NCBI GenBank assembly: GCA_016789905.1
Contig: JAEUQC010000209.1
Location: 1 to 32,491 of the forward strand
DNA length: 32,491 nucleotides
Reading direction: 5' to 3'
Origin: Bryobacterales bacterium
GTDB lineage: Bacteria > Acidobacteriota > Terriglobia > Bryobacterales > Bryobacteraceae
Shown here: in pieces, positions 15,943-23,844 of the stretch
Numbering within the stretch: position 1 is the stretch's first letter
How the letters are laid out: each line of letters opens with the position of its first letter
Notes under the pieces: generated by a model
The model's database searches: none
Seen by the model: the letters and a program-made list of their open reading frames with translations, nothing else
Told to the model about the DNA's origin: nothing
Translations under genes and position numbers: made by a program

Positions 15943-17295
15943 ATGCCTACACTCAGCCGCCGGCATCTGCTTTCCGCCGCCGCGATTCCCGGCCTCTTTC
16001 GCATGTCCGAGGCCGCCGCCAACTCGCAAGCCCTGAACAAGAACTCCGCTCCCAGCCAGCTAAAGATCACCGATATCCGCAGCGTTCTGGTGGCCTCCAA
16101 TTACGATTACCCGATTATCCGGATTGACACAAATCAAGGCGTGTACGGGCTTGGCGAGGTTCGCGACGCCGGGCGCGAGGGGACGGCACTAGTACTGAAA
16201 CCACACCTGCTGGGCCGCAACCCGCTGCAGATTGAACCGATCCTGGACAGTATTCGCAACTTCTCCAATCACCAGCGGATGGGGGGCGGATACAGCGCCA
16301 TTGACATGGCGCTCCACGACATTGCCGGCAAAGTCTACAACGTTCCGGCGTGGCGCCTGGTTGGCTCTAAGTATCGCGACAAGATCCGTGTCTATTGCGA
16401 CACAGATCAAAGCAAAGATCCCAAGATCTTCGCCGAACGGCTTCGCAAGCGCAAACAGCAGGGATTTACGTTCTTCAAAATGGATTTGGGCACCAGTCTG
16501 GTGGCGGACCGTCCCGGCGCTGTTAACAGTTACAACACCGCGACCACCAAGGGACTCCAATACTTGTGCGAGTACATCCAGGCCATTCGCGACGCAATCG
16601 GGGCGGACGCCCCGCTGGCCACTGACCACTACGGGCCGCTCAGCCTGAACGACAGCATTCGCTACGCGCGGGCGTTCGAGCCATACGACCTCGCCTGGGC
16701 GGAGGACATGATCCAAGTGGGCCATTTGGGCCCCGGCGGCGACGCCCCGAAGAATTGGCGGGCCTACCGCGAACTGAGCGAATCGACCACGACACCGATC
16801 GCCACGGGTGAGAGCCTGTTCGGCCTGGAAGAGGGTTTCAAACCGTTGATCGACAACCGCGCCATCGACATCATCCACCCGGACCCGTTGACGTCCGGCG
16901 CGATTCGGGAGACCAAGCGCATATGCGACTACGCCTCGCTCCACGGCGTTCAAACGGCAATCCACTTCGCCGGATCGCCGGTTGGCTGTCTGGCTTCCGT
17001 CCATATGGCCGCGACCATCAAGGACATGTTGGCAATGGAGAACCATGCGGTCGATATTCCGTGGTGGGGCGATCTGGTGACCGGCCCGGCCAAACCGATC
17101 GTCGACCGAGGCTACATCGCGGTGCCGGACGCGCCCGGACTCGGCGTGGAACTGAACGAAGCGGTGGTGAAGGAGCATATCCGCAAGGGCGGATACTTCG
17201 AACCGACGCCACAGTACAACGATTACATTCTCGACCGTTTTCGGCTCGGTGGGCCGTACCCTCATCTCGATGAAAACGGACGTCCGACAAAATAG
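15943..17295 (+). CDS. mandelate racemase/muconate lactonizing (enolase-superfamily) enzyme, Tat-exported
   Basis: A 450-aa enolase-superfamily protein. The capping domain covers about residues 40-150 and the barrel about 150-400. The metal ligands are D228 (ATDHYG), E254 (WAEDM) and E290 (ATGESLF). K179 in FFKMDLG and H341 in AIHFAGSP are candidate acid/base residues. The pattern is closest in feel to sugar-acid dehydratases such as galactonate dehydratase, but the subgroup is not certain. Residues 1-27 are a twin-arginine signal (TLSRRHLLSAAAIPGLFRMS), unusual because most characterised relatives are cytoplasmic. AGGAGG at 15924-15929 lies 13 nt before the ATG. The gene forms a two-gene operon with the bicupin, and repeat copy 3 begins 3 nt after its stop. 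Confidence 0.92.
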   Translation: MPTLSRRHLLSAAAIPGLFRMSEAAANSQALNKNSAPSQLKITDIRSVLVASNYDYPIIRIDTNQGVYGLGEVRDAGREGTALVLKPHLLGRNPLQIEPILDSIRNFSNHQRMGGGYSAIDMALHDIAGKVYNVPAWRLVGSKYRDKIRVYCDTDQSKDPKIFAERLRKRKQQGFTFFKMDLGTSLVADRPGAVNSYNTATTKGLQYLCEYIQAIRDAIGADAPLATDHYGPLSLNDSIRYARAFEPYDLAWAEDMIQVGHLGPGGDAPKNWRAYRELSESTTTPIATGESLFGLEEGFKPLIDNRAIDIIHPDPLTSGAIRETKRICDYASLHGVQTAIHFAGSPVGCLASVHMAATIKDMLAMENHAVDIPWWGDLVTGPAKPIVDRGYIAVPDAPGLGVELNEAVVKEHIRKGGYFEPTPQYNDYILDRFRLGGPYPHLDENGRPTK

Positions 17296-17297
17296 CC

Positions 17298-17346
17298 GAA
17301 ATCGGTGTCAGACACTAGAATATTTTACCGTGTGACAGGTGTATGG
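17298..17346 (+). repeat. REP-like repeat, copy 3 of 3
   Basis: It fills almost all of the 54-bp gap between the stops of two convergent genes (17295 and 17350). The core is the same as in copy 1, and the stem GTCA-ga-CAC / GTGTGAC is intact. It could act as a terminator for both genes. It also coincides with the point where the top strand turns strongly G-rich. Confidence 0.85.
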
Positions 17347-17349
17347 GGA

Positions 17350-19800
17350 TTAGAGTTTTCTGGCGGAGGCGAGATAGAGGGCGTTCAATAAGAGCTTGAA
17401 GGTGCCGAAAGGCTGGCCGCGGTGCTGGACGCGGAAGCCGTAGAGAAGCACGCGGCCTTTGCCGTGTGCGGCGTCGACGAGGATGCTCTTTCCGAGGACG
17501 GAGCGTTCGCCGCTGAGCCAGCCGCTGGCAAGCAGGTCCCGGCGGGCGAAGTTGACGACGGACCTGGCGCCGGCGCCGGCGAGTTCCATGACTGGACCGC
17601 CGTTGGAGAAGACAATGGCGTCCTTGGCCATGCCGAAGGCGAGAGGATGGGAGGTGTCAACCGTGGCACGCAATAACGAACCCGGGGAGTAGAAGCCTGT
17701 TTCGGAGCCACGGGAGACGGAGCGCACCGGGAGCGGCATGAACTGCATGGGAAGTTCGGCGGCGGTGGAAAGGGCGACAAGGGTTCCACCGTCTTTGACG
17801 AAGGCGTCGAGGGTGGCGAGGCCCTGGGGACCGATGCCGCCGACGTGTTCGGGCCGGGGACGGGGGCGGCCGCGGTTGGGATTGTTCATGTCGCCCTCTT
17901 CCCCGCCACCGCTGTCGCGGAGGCCGTGGAGAATGGATTCGGCCGACTGCTGGGCGAGCAGGACGGTGTCAAACCGATCACGGAGGCCAGGCTTCTGCAG
18001 ATCTTCGTTGTGAACGACGGTGTAGGGGACGTGAAAGGTATCGAGCAGCCATTGGGTCCAGCCGAGGTCCATGTTGGCGGTGTAGGGCTCATAGATGGCG
18101 AGGCGGGGCTTGCGAAGTTCCCAGGCGTAGCCTGATGTTACGAGGCGGCCGTCAGCGGTCCAGCCGGCCTTCTCATTGGCGTTGAGCATCTGCGCGAGTT
18201 TCAGGTAGGACGAGTTGTCCTTGCTATCGAGGCGCCATTCGGCGGAGGGCACTTCGGCGACGGCGGTGAGGGCGGAGGTGTCGAAACGGTCGTTGACGCG
18301 TTCCACTTTGACGCCCATTTGCATGGGAAGGGTCCAGCCGGCGACGTCGTAGGGGCGTTTGGTGGGGCCGGTGGTGCCGCTGCGAAGTTCGGGGTAGGCT
18401 TGGGGTTCCATGAGATCGACGAGGTAAGACCGAAAGGCCTGGCCGGCGAGCATGACGTAGGAACCGGCGGGATAGGTTTTGTCGCCCATGCGGATTTCGG
18501 CGGTGGCGCGCTTTACTTCGATGCCGCCGAGTTGGAGACGGCGGAGCATTTCGGTGGCGGTCCAGCGGTCCCATTGATCGGGAGGGACGATGTAGGCAAA
18601 GGGCTTGGCGGTGTCGGCCATGGCGATGTTTTTGGAGGCGAGGTCCCAAGCTTTGTGGATCCAGTGCTCGGGCATGCGGGAGGCGAGATTGAGGATGGCC
18701 ATGTCGGCGGTGATCATGTACTCAATGGCGTCGCGGGCGCCCCAGCGGCCGCCGAGCCAGGGAGAGTAGAAGATGGTGGGTTCTTTGGTGGGAATGCCGT
18801 TGGAGAAACGGTCAGGCAAGTCGGCCAGTTTGTAGTCTTTGGGGATAGAATAGGGCTGCATGGCGGTTTCGGTGAGAATGCCGTGCATGTTGTGGAAAGC
18901 GGGGGTGGAGCGGAGACCGCCATTCCACCAGCCATCGAAGCCGACGTAGCTGAGGACTCCGGTTTTGCCCTCCATTGCGAAGCGTTCGCGCATGGCGGAG
19001 CCGATGAGGTTGATGCCTTCCATGACGGGGGTTTGGATGCGCGGATTGAGAGGTTCAGAGTAAGGCGGAACGAAGATGCGGGCAGGAAAGGCGGGGGCCT
19101 GGTGCTGGTTGTACATGATCTGCGGGAACCACTCCTGGAAGAGAAGGCGGCCGGTGTGGCGGGTCTCTTCGAGGTTGAACATGAACCAGTCGCGGTTGTT
19201 GTCGTGACCGGAATACTTCTGGTAGAGCACGGGGAGGGAGGCTTCCTGGTAGGGGGTGCCGACGTTCTTGCGGAACCAGTGGGCGATGAGGTCCTGGCCG
19301 TCGGGGTTGGTGACAGGAATGTGAACGAGGATGACTTTGTCGCGGATGCGCTGGAACTCGTCGGTTTCGCCGGTGACCATGCGGTAGGCGAGTTCCGGGG
19401 AACCCTGGGGACAGGCGGCTTCGGAGGAGTGCATGCCGGCGTCGATCCAGACGAAAACCTTGCCTTCCTTGGCGATGCGGGCGGCTTCGTCTTTCGAGGC
19501 GAGGCCGAGGGCCATGCGGCGGTTCATCTCCTTGAACTTGTCGAGTTGGCGAAGGTTTTCTTCGCTGGAGATCAAGGCAACGTACATGGGCTTGCCGGTG
19601 GAGGTTTTGCCGTATTGATGGAGTTTGAGGCGGGGAGTGGCCCTTTCGAGCTTCTGGTAGTAGGTGATGATGTCGTTGTAATCGGCAAGTTTGTAGTCTG
19701 TGCCGGGGGCGTAGCCCAGGTGGTCGGCGGGCGAAGGGACGGCTGCCGCCAGGGAGTACACGAAGGACACGAGCAGGAAGAGAAGACGCCGGAATGACAT
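17350..19800 (-). CDS. M14 family zinc carboxypeptidase, exported
   Basis: An 816-aa protein with a Sec signal peptide (residues 1-20, MSFRRLLFLLVSFVYSLAAA). The M14 domain occupies about residues 35-370: zinc ligands H124-S-S-E127 and H233 (YNQHQ), substrate-binding motifs NPDG near 165 and NNRDW near 201, and a candidate catalytic glutamate in GILTETAMQ. A long C-terminal half (about 560-810) resembles the GATase-like module common in large bacterial M14 proteins (EPYTANMDLGWTQWLLDTFH). It probably trims peptides in the periplasm. The ATG at 19800 is only 14 bp from the divergent start at 19815, leaving no room for a Shine-Dalgarno sequence plus leader. A TAAGAT hexamer 6 nt before the ATG suggests a leaderless message. 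Codons are C-ending because the top strand is G-rich. Confidence 0.9.
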   Translation of the reverse strand: MSFRRLLFLLVSFVYSLAAAVPSPADHLGYAPGTDYKLADYNDIITYYQKLERATPRLKLHQYGKTSTGKPMYVALISSEENLRQLDKFKEMNRRMALGLASKDEAARIAKEGKVFVWIDAGMHSSEAACPQGSPELAYRMVTGETDEFQRIRDKVILVHIPVTNPDGQDLIAHWFRKNVGTPYQEASLPVLYQKYSGHDNNRDWFMFNLEETRHTGRLLFQEWFPQIMYNQHQAPAFPARIFVPPYSEPLNPRIQTPVMEGINLIGSAMRERFAMEGKTGVLSYVGFDGWWNGGLRSTPAFHNMHGILTETAMQPYSIPKDYKLADLPDRFSNGIPTKEPTIFYSPWLGGRWGARDAIEYMITADMAILNLASRMPEHWIHKAWDLASKNIAMADTAKPFAYIVPPDQWDRWTATEMLRRLQLGGIEVKRATAEIRMGDKTYPAGSYVMLAGQAFRSYLVDLMEPQAYPELRSGTTGPTKRPYDVAGWTLPMQMGVKVERVNDRFDTSALTAVAEVPSAEWRLDSKDNSSYLKLAQMLNANEKAGWTADGRLVTSGYAWELRKPRLAIYEPYTANMDLGWTQWLLDTFHVPYTVVHNEDLQKPGLRDRFDTVLLAQQSAESILHGLRDSGGGEEGDMNNPNRGRPRPRPEHVGGIGPQGLATLDAFVKDGGTLVALSTAAELPMQFMPLPVRSVSRGSETGFYSPGSLLRATVDTSHPLAFGMAKDAIVFSNGGPVMELAGAGARSVVNFARRDLLASGWLSGERSVLGKSILVDAAHGKGRVLLYGFRVQHRGQPFGTFKLLLNALYLASARKL

Positions 19801-19806
19801 GAGAGA

Positions 19807-19812
19807 ATCTTA
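19807..19812 (-). promoter_or_regulatory. TAAGAT -10-like box for the M14 gene
   Basis: Read on the minus strand, TAAGAT is separated by exactly 6 nt from the ATG at 19800. It matches TANNNT and lies inside the 14-bp space between two divergent start codons. A weaker GAGAAT at 19803-19808 is likewise 6 nt from the plus-strand ATG at 19815. Confidence 0.35.
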
Positions 19813-19814
19813 CT

Positions 19815-20711
19815 ATGACCCCTGCAACGCGGAAGCCATTCCGCGTCGGACTGGTGCAGACCGCGTGCACGGCCGACCCCGCTGAAAACCTTGAAAAAGC
19901 CGTGAGTAAGGTCCGCGAAGCGGCCCGGGCCGGCGCCCAGATTGTGTGTTTACAGGAGCTGTTCCGGTCGCAGTATTTCTGCCGGAAAGAGGACGCCGAC
20001 CTGTTTGACCTGGCCGAGCCGATACCGGGCGAGTCGACGGCGGTGCTGGCGAAGGTGGCGAGGGAGCACCAGGTGGTGGTGGTCGCGTCGCTCTTTGAGA
20101 AGCGGGCCGAAGGGCTGTATCACAACACGGCGGCGATTCTGGACGCAGACGGGGAGATGCTGGGGATTTACCGGAAGATGCATATTCCGGACGACCCGCT
20201 TTACTACGAGAAGTTCTATTTCACGCCGGGCGATTTGGGATTCCGGGCGTGGGATACGCGGTACGGGCGGATTGGCGTGCTGGTGTGCTGGGACCAGTGG
20301 TATCCGGAGGGGGCGCGGCTGACGGCGATGCAGGGCGCGAGCATTTTGTTCTACCCGACGGCGATCGGGTGGCACCCGGGAGAGAAGGCGGAGTATGGTC
20401 CGCGTCAACTGGACGCGTGGCGAACGATACAGCGGAGCCATGCGATCGCCAATGGGATTTACGTGGCGGCGGTGAACCGGATCGGGTTCGAACAAGGCCC
20501 GGACGATACGGGGATTGAGTTCTGGGGGAACACATTCCTGGCTGATCCGCAGGGGCAGGTGCTGGCGCAGGCATCGGCGGACCGGGAGGAGATTCTGGTA
20601 CATGAGTGCGACCCGCGCGAAATGGACACGGTGCGGCGGAACTGGCCGTTCTTCCGGGACCGGCGCATTGACCACTACGGAGACATAACGAAGCGATGGA
20701 TGGACAAGTGA
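19815..20711 (+). CDS. aguB: N-carbamoylputrescine amidase
   Basis: A 298-aa nitrilase-superfamily enzyme. The Glu-Lys-Cys triad is E48 (LQELF), K121 (YRKMHIPD) and C158 (VLVCWDQW). The segments GIYRKMHIPDDPLYYEKFYF and CWDQWYPEGARL are typical of N-carbamoylputrescine amidases rather than other nitrilases. It hydrolyses N-carbamoylputrescine to putrescine, carbon dioxide and ammonia in the cytoplasm. The length is normal for the family. The agmatine deiminase gene overlaps its 3' end by 16 bp, and that enzyme supplies its substrate, so the pathway assignment is strong. Its ATG is 14 bp from the divergent M14 start, with no Shine-Dalgarno sequence. Confidence 0.95.
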   Translation: MTPATRKPFRVGLVQTACTADPAENLEKAVSKVREAARAGAQIVCLQELFRSQYFCRKEDADLFDLAEPIPGESTAVLAKVAREHQVVVVASLFEKRAEGLYHNTAAILDADGEMLGIYRKMHIPDDPLYYEKFYFTPGDLGFRAWDTRYGRIGVLVCWDQWYPEGARLTAMQGASILFYPTAIGWHPGEKAEYGPRQLDAWRTIQRSHAIANGIYVAAVNRIGFEQGPDDTGIEFWGNTFLADPQGQVLAQASADREEILVHECDPREMDTVRRNWPFFRDRRIDHYGDITKRWMDK

Positions 20712-21718
20712 CGCGACGCTGGCGGATGCCGGCCGAGTGGGAAGCGCATGAGGGGACGTGGCTCGGATGGCCACACGAAAAATCGGACTGGCCCGGCAAA
20801 TTCGCACCGATTCCTTATGTTTATGGGAAGATCATGGCGCGGCTGTCGCGGCACGAAGCGGTGCATGTGCTGTGCCAGGCGGAGAGCGAGATCAAGCTGG
20901 CAACGCGGCTGGCGAGGCGGGAAGGGGCGGTGGAGGCGAATCTCGATTTCCATTTGTGCCCGACGGACCGGAGCTGGGTTCGGGACACGGCGCCGATTTT
21001 CACGGTGGACGACGCCGGGGGACTGTGCGCGACGGATTGGCACTTTAATGGGTGGGCGAAGTATCCGAACTGGCAGCGGGACGACAAGGTGCCGGCGTAT
21101 GTGGCGAAGAAGCTAAAGTGCGCGCGGGTGACGCCGAAAGCGGGCGGGAAGCGGTTTGTGCTGGAGGGCGGATCGATTGACGTGAACGGAGCGGGACTGC
21201 TGTTGACGACGGAAGAGTGCCTGTTGAGCCCGATACAGGCGCGGAATCCGCACCTGAACCGGGAGCAGATTGAGGAAGTTCTGCGGGAGCACTTGGGGCT
21301 GGAGCGGGTGATTTGGCTGTTGAACGGAATCGAGGGGGACGATACGCATGGGCATGTGGACGACCTGGCGCGGTTCACGAACAGGACCACGGTGGTGATT
21401 GCGACGCGGAATGCGAAGAAGGACCCGAACGTACAGCGGCTGAAAGAGGCGGGGGGACTGGAGATCGTACCGCTGCCGATGCCTGGGGAGGTGCGCTACG
21501 ACGGGCAGTTACTGCCGGCAAGTTACGCGAATTTTTATATTGCAAATCAGCAAGTGTTAGTGCCGACGTTTAACGACGCGAACGACCGGGCGGCGCTGCA
21601 GACGCTATCGCGGCTGTTTCCGGACCGTGAAGTGGCCGGGATTGACTGCACGGACCTGGTGCTGGGGCTGGGGACGCTGCACTGCATGACGCAACAGCAA
21701 CCGGCGGCGGCGCGGTGA
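20696..21718 (+). CDS. aguA: agmatine deiminase
   Basis: A 340-aa member of the PAD-like guanidino-modifying superfamily. Landmarks are the N-terminal MPAEWEAHEGTWLGWPH, DRSWVRDTAPIF near residue 97, LEGGSIDVNG near 157, D216-T-H218-G-H220-VDD, and the catalytic C330 in LGTLHCMTQQQPA at the C-terminus. It converts agmatine to N-carbamoylputrescine and ammonia, the step before the amidase encoded just upstream. The ATG at 20696 lies inside the 3' end of the amidase gene (16-bp overlap), implying translational coupling. No arginine decarboxylase is in the window, so agmatine comes from elsewhere or from outside the cell. The third codon position is strongly G-rich. Confidence 0.95.
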   Translation: MDGQVTRRWRMPAEWEAHEGTWLGWPHEKSDWPGKFAPIPYVYGKIMARLSRHEAVHVLCQAESEIKLATRLARREGAVEANLDFHLCPTDRSWVRDTAPIFTVDDAGGLCATDWHFNGWAKYPNWQRDDKVPAYVAKKLKCARVTPKAGGKRFVLEGGSIDVNGAGLLLTTEECLLSPIQARNPHLNREQIEEVLREHLGLERVIWLLNGIEGDDTHGHVDDLARFTNRTTVVIATRNAKKDPNVQRLKEAGGLEIVPLPMPGEVRYDGQLLPASYANFYIANQQVLVPTFNDANDRAALQTLSRLFPDREVAGIDCTDLVLGLGTLHCMTQQQPAAAR

Positions 21719-22884
21719 AACAAGAGATAGGGCCGAAGAGCTACGCGGAGTGGATAGAGACCGCGCGCGGGTGCAGGAACATTGTATTCAAGGGCCTGGA
21801 CCTGCGGGAGGACGACTGGCGGCTGGCGGAGTTCCGGCAGGCGGAAACGCCGGCCGAGGGGTGCGTGTTCATCGACTGCAAGCTGGGGCCTCGGATGCGG
21901 GAACTGGCGAGCATTCATTTCGGCATCGTGTTTCCGGAGCTACAGGGGAGGCCGTATCATGCCTATCGCGACAAGCTGTATTCGCCCCAGGAGCTGTTCA
22001 ACGCATTCCGGGCGGAAGAGCCGGCGAGTTACAAGAAATGCGCCGATTGGAAGATATTCGCCAGTTACATACGCGTGGATAGCAACGGGAAGCCGCAGGG
22101 GTATGTGGATGCCTCGGCGGATGAACTGGTGGCAAGGCGGCTGCACGATCATTTCATCAGCGAAGAGTTGAAGGAGTACCTGGCGGGGAGGCGGGTGGTG
22201 GCATTTATGGGCGGGCACGACAAGGCGCGGAGCGCGCCGGTATACCGGGAGATCGCGGCGATGGCGCGCACGCTGGCGCGAATGGGGTACCTGGTGGCGA
22301 CCGGGGGAGGGCCGGGCCTGATGGAAGCGGCGAATTTGGGCGCGTTTCTGGCGCCGCATCCGGATGAGGCGCTGGAAGCGGCGGTGGCTGGGTTAGCCGT
22401 GCAGGACGCCGACCGGTATGATGAGCCGCTGTGGCTGAGCGCGGGATGGAAGACGCGGGAGGAGTTTCCGGCGGGCGGCGAGAGCCTGGGCGTTCCGACG
22501 TGGTTTTACGGGCACGAACCGCCGAACGTTTTCGCGAGTTCGATTGCGAAGTACTTTGAGAACAGCTTCCGGGAAGAGGGGCTGCTGGCGATTGCGTCGC
22601 ACGGTGTGGTGTTCGCGGAAGGCAACGCAGGCACGGTGCAGGAGATATTCCAGGACGGGTGCCAGAATTACTACAAGACTTACTCGCTGCAGAGTCCGAT
22701 GATCCTTTTCGACGAGGCGTATTGGAACCCGGCGCCGGACGCGGAGGGCAATTACGCCGGGAAGGCGAAGCCGGCGTGGCCGCTGCTGCGGAAGCTGGCG
22801 GCGGAGAAGGGTTTTGGAGAGCGCGTGGCGGTGACATCGGACGCGGCGGAAGTGATCCGGCATATTCTGGCGTTCGTACCGTAG
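21715..22884 (+). CDS. LOG-family protein with an extra N-terminal region
   Basis: A 389-aa protein whose GTG start (21715) overlaps the agmatine deiminase stop by 4 nt (GTGA). Residues about 158-385 form a LOG-type Rossmann domain: VVAFMGGHDKARSAPVYREI, LVATGGGPGLMEAANLGA near 194-210, and AEGNAGTVQEIFQ near 302-314 where the family usually has PGGxGTxxE. The glycine-rich nucleotide loop is retained but PGG is replaced by EGN, so activity on nucleoside monophosphates is uncertain. Residues 1-150 are an extra region I cannot assign, with a short pentapeptide-like part (IVFKGLDLREDDWRLAEF). LOG proteins were historically called lysine decarboxylases; characterised ones are phosphoribohydrolases. 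Its place in an agmatine operon is notable. No signal peptide is present. Confidence 0.85.
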   Translation: MKQEIGPKSYAEWIETARGCRNIVFKGLDLREDDWRLAEFRQAETPAEGCVFIDCKLGPRMRELASIHFGIVFPELQGRPYHAYRDKLYSPQELFNAFRAEEPASYKKCADWKIFASYIRVDSNGKPQGYVDASADELVARRLHDHFISEELKEYLAGRRVVAFMGGHDKARSAPVYREIAAMARTLARMGYLVATGGGPGLMEAANLGAFLAPHPDEALEAAVAGLAVQDADRYDEPLWLSAGWKTREEFPAGGESLGVPTWFYGHEPPNVFASSIAKYFENSFREEGLLAIASHGVVFAEGNAGTVQEIFQDGCQNYYKTYSLQSPMILFDEAYWNPAPDAEGNYAGKAKPAWPLLRKLAAEKGFGERVAVTSDAAEVIRHILAFVP

Positions 22885-22892
22885 AGGCAGGA

Positions 22893-22898
22893 TACAAT
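22893..22898 (+). promoter_or_regulatory. TACAAT -10-like box before the PIG-L gene
   Basis: TACAAT lies 6 nt before the ATG at 22905, in the 20-bp gap after the LOG-family gene. It may give an internal leaderless transcript. An AGGCAGGA just upstream is a competing Shine-Dalgarno candidate. Confidence 0.25.
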
Positions 22899-22904
22899 CC
22901 AACC

Positions 22905-23840
22905 ATGAACCGACGCGCGCTGCTATCGCTGCTTCCGGCCGCGGCCCTGCAAGCCCAGCAGGCGAGCCAGCCATTCCACGCCCACGGGCCGCTGGTGATT
23001 GAAAGAAAACGAGAGGGCAAGCCGCGGGCCGGGCAGACTGTGGTGGCGATTCAACCGCATAGTGACGACATTCCGATTTTCGCGGCGGGGCTGTACGCGA
23101 AATTGATCGACGAAGGGGCGACGCCGTACATGATCCGGGTGACGAACGACGACATGGCTGGACCGGGGAATTATGCGCAGACGGTGACGGCGAATCAGCG
23201 GGACCAGGATGCGCTGGACAAGGTGTTCGGGATAAAGAAGACCTACGAGCTGAATTACAACAATCACATGATGGATAACATTGCGCGCAGCGAACTGCGA
23301 CAGCGATTTATCTTCTTGTTCCGGTTGCTGAAGGCGGATATTGTGATTACCTATGACCCGACAGGGCACTACGAAGAGAACCCGGACCACTATGTGACGA
23401 GCGCCTGTGTGGAGGCGGCGGCGTGGATGGCGGGAGGCGGGAAAGACTATCCGGAGCACTTCGACGCGGGATTGAAGCCGTACAGCGTGAAGGAGAAATA
23501 CTACTTCGCGCGATTCCAGCAGCAGGTGAACCGGGTGGTGGATATTGGGCCGTGGGTGGAAAAGAAGATCGACGCAAATTGGGAGAACAAGGCGCAGGGG
23601 CCGGCGGGGGAGACGGGGGCGCGGCTGCGGGCGCGGCTGGCGCGGGAGGGGTTGACGCTGCCGCTGCTAGGCAGTGACGACCGCACGGCGAGCCGCGAGT
23701 ATATCCGGCAGTTCGTACTGGAGCGGGACCGCGAGACGGGCCGGCGGCACGGGTTGGAGTACGCCGAGCAGTACCACTACATTGGGCCAGAGACGGACGT
23801 GGTGGGCGACTACATTCGGCGGAACGCGCGGCGGCCGTAG
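22905..23840 (+). CDS. PIG-L (LmbE-type) deacetylase, exported
   Basis: A 311-aa zinc-dependent deacetylase-like protein. The zinc motif reads P51-H52-S-D54-D55 (canonical AHPDD), and the third ligand region is GHYEENPDHYVTSACVEAA at about residues 154-172 (D161, H162). Family members remove N-acetyl groups from sugars such as GlcNAc-containing glycolipids or thiols. Residues 1-20 look like a Sec signal peptide (MNRRALLSLLPAAALQAQQA), which fixes the ATG at 22905 although the frame extends 82 codons upstream inside the LOG gene. An acetylated sugar in the periplasm or envelope is the likely substrate; which one is unknown. It lies 20 bp after the LOG-family gene and 4 bp before the next gene, in the same transcription unit. 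Confidence 0.9.
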   Translation: MNRRALLSLLPAAALQAQQASQPFHAHGPLVIERKREGKPRAGQTVVAIQPHSDDIPIFAAGLYAKLIDEGATPYMIRVTNDDMAGPGNYAQTVTANQRDQDALDKVFGIKKTYELNYNNHMMDNIARSELRQRFIFLFRLLKADIVITYDPTGHYEENPDHYVTSACVEAAAWMAGGGKDYPEHFDAGLKPYSVKEKYYFARFQQQVNRVVDIGPWVEKKIDANWENKAQGPAGETGARLRARLAREGLTLPLLGSDDRTASREYIRQFVLERDRETGRRHGLEYAEQYHYIGPETDVVGDYIRRNARRP

Positions 23841-23844
23841 CGGT

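Noticed and set aside
16189..17265. A 358-aa open frame on the minus strand opposite the enolase-superfamily gene
   Set aside because: The plus-strand gene has complete metal ligands and a Tat signal; the antisense product has no recognisable features.
12833..17346. The three 49-bp repeats as a CRISPR array or integron attC sites
   Set aside because: Spacing is over 2 kb with whole genes between copies, and there are no spacers, cas genes, integrase or attC-type core sites.
6000..17350. A replication origin inside the skew transition
   Set aside because: No DnaA-box cluster, AT-rich unwinding element or dnaA/dnaN/gidA-type genes were seen, so only the skew change is reported.
18319..19797. 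A 492-aa open frame on the plus strand opposite the M14 peptidase
   Set aside because: It is the mirror of a confidently identified protease gene. Its protein is Gly/Val/Ala-rich without motifs, as expected for an antisense frame in high-GC DNA.
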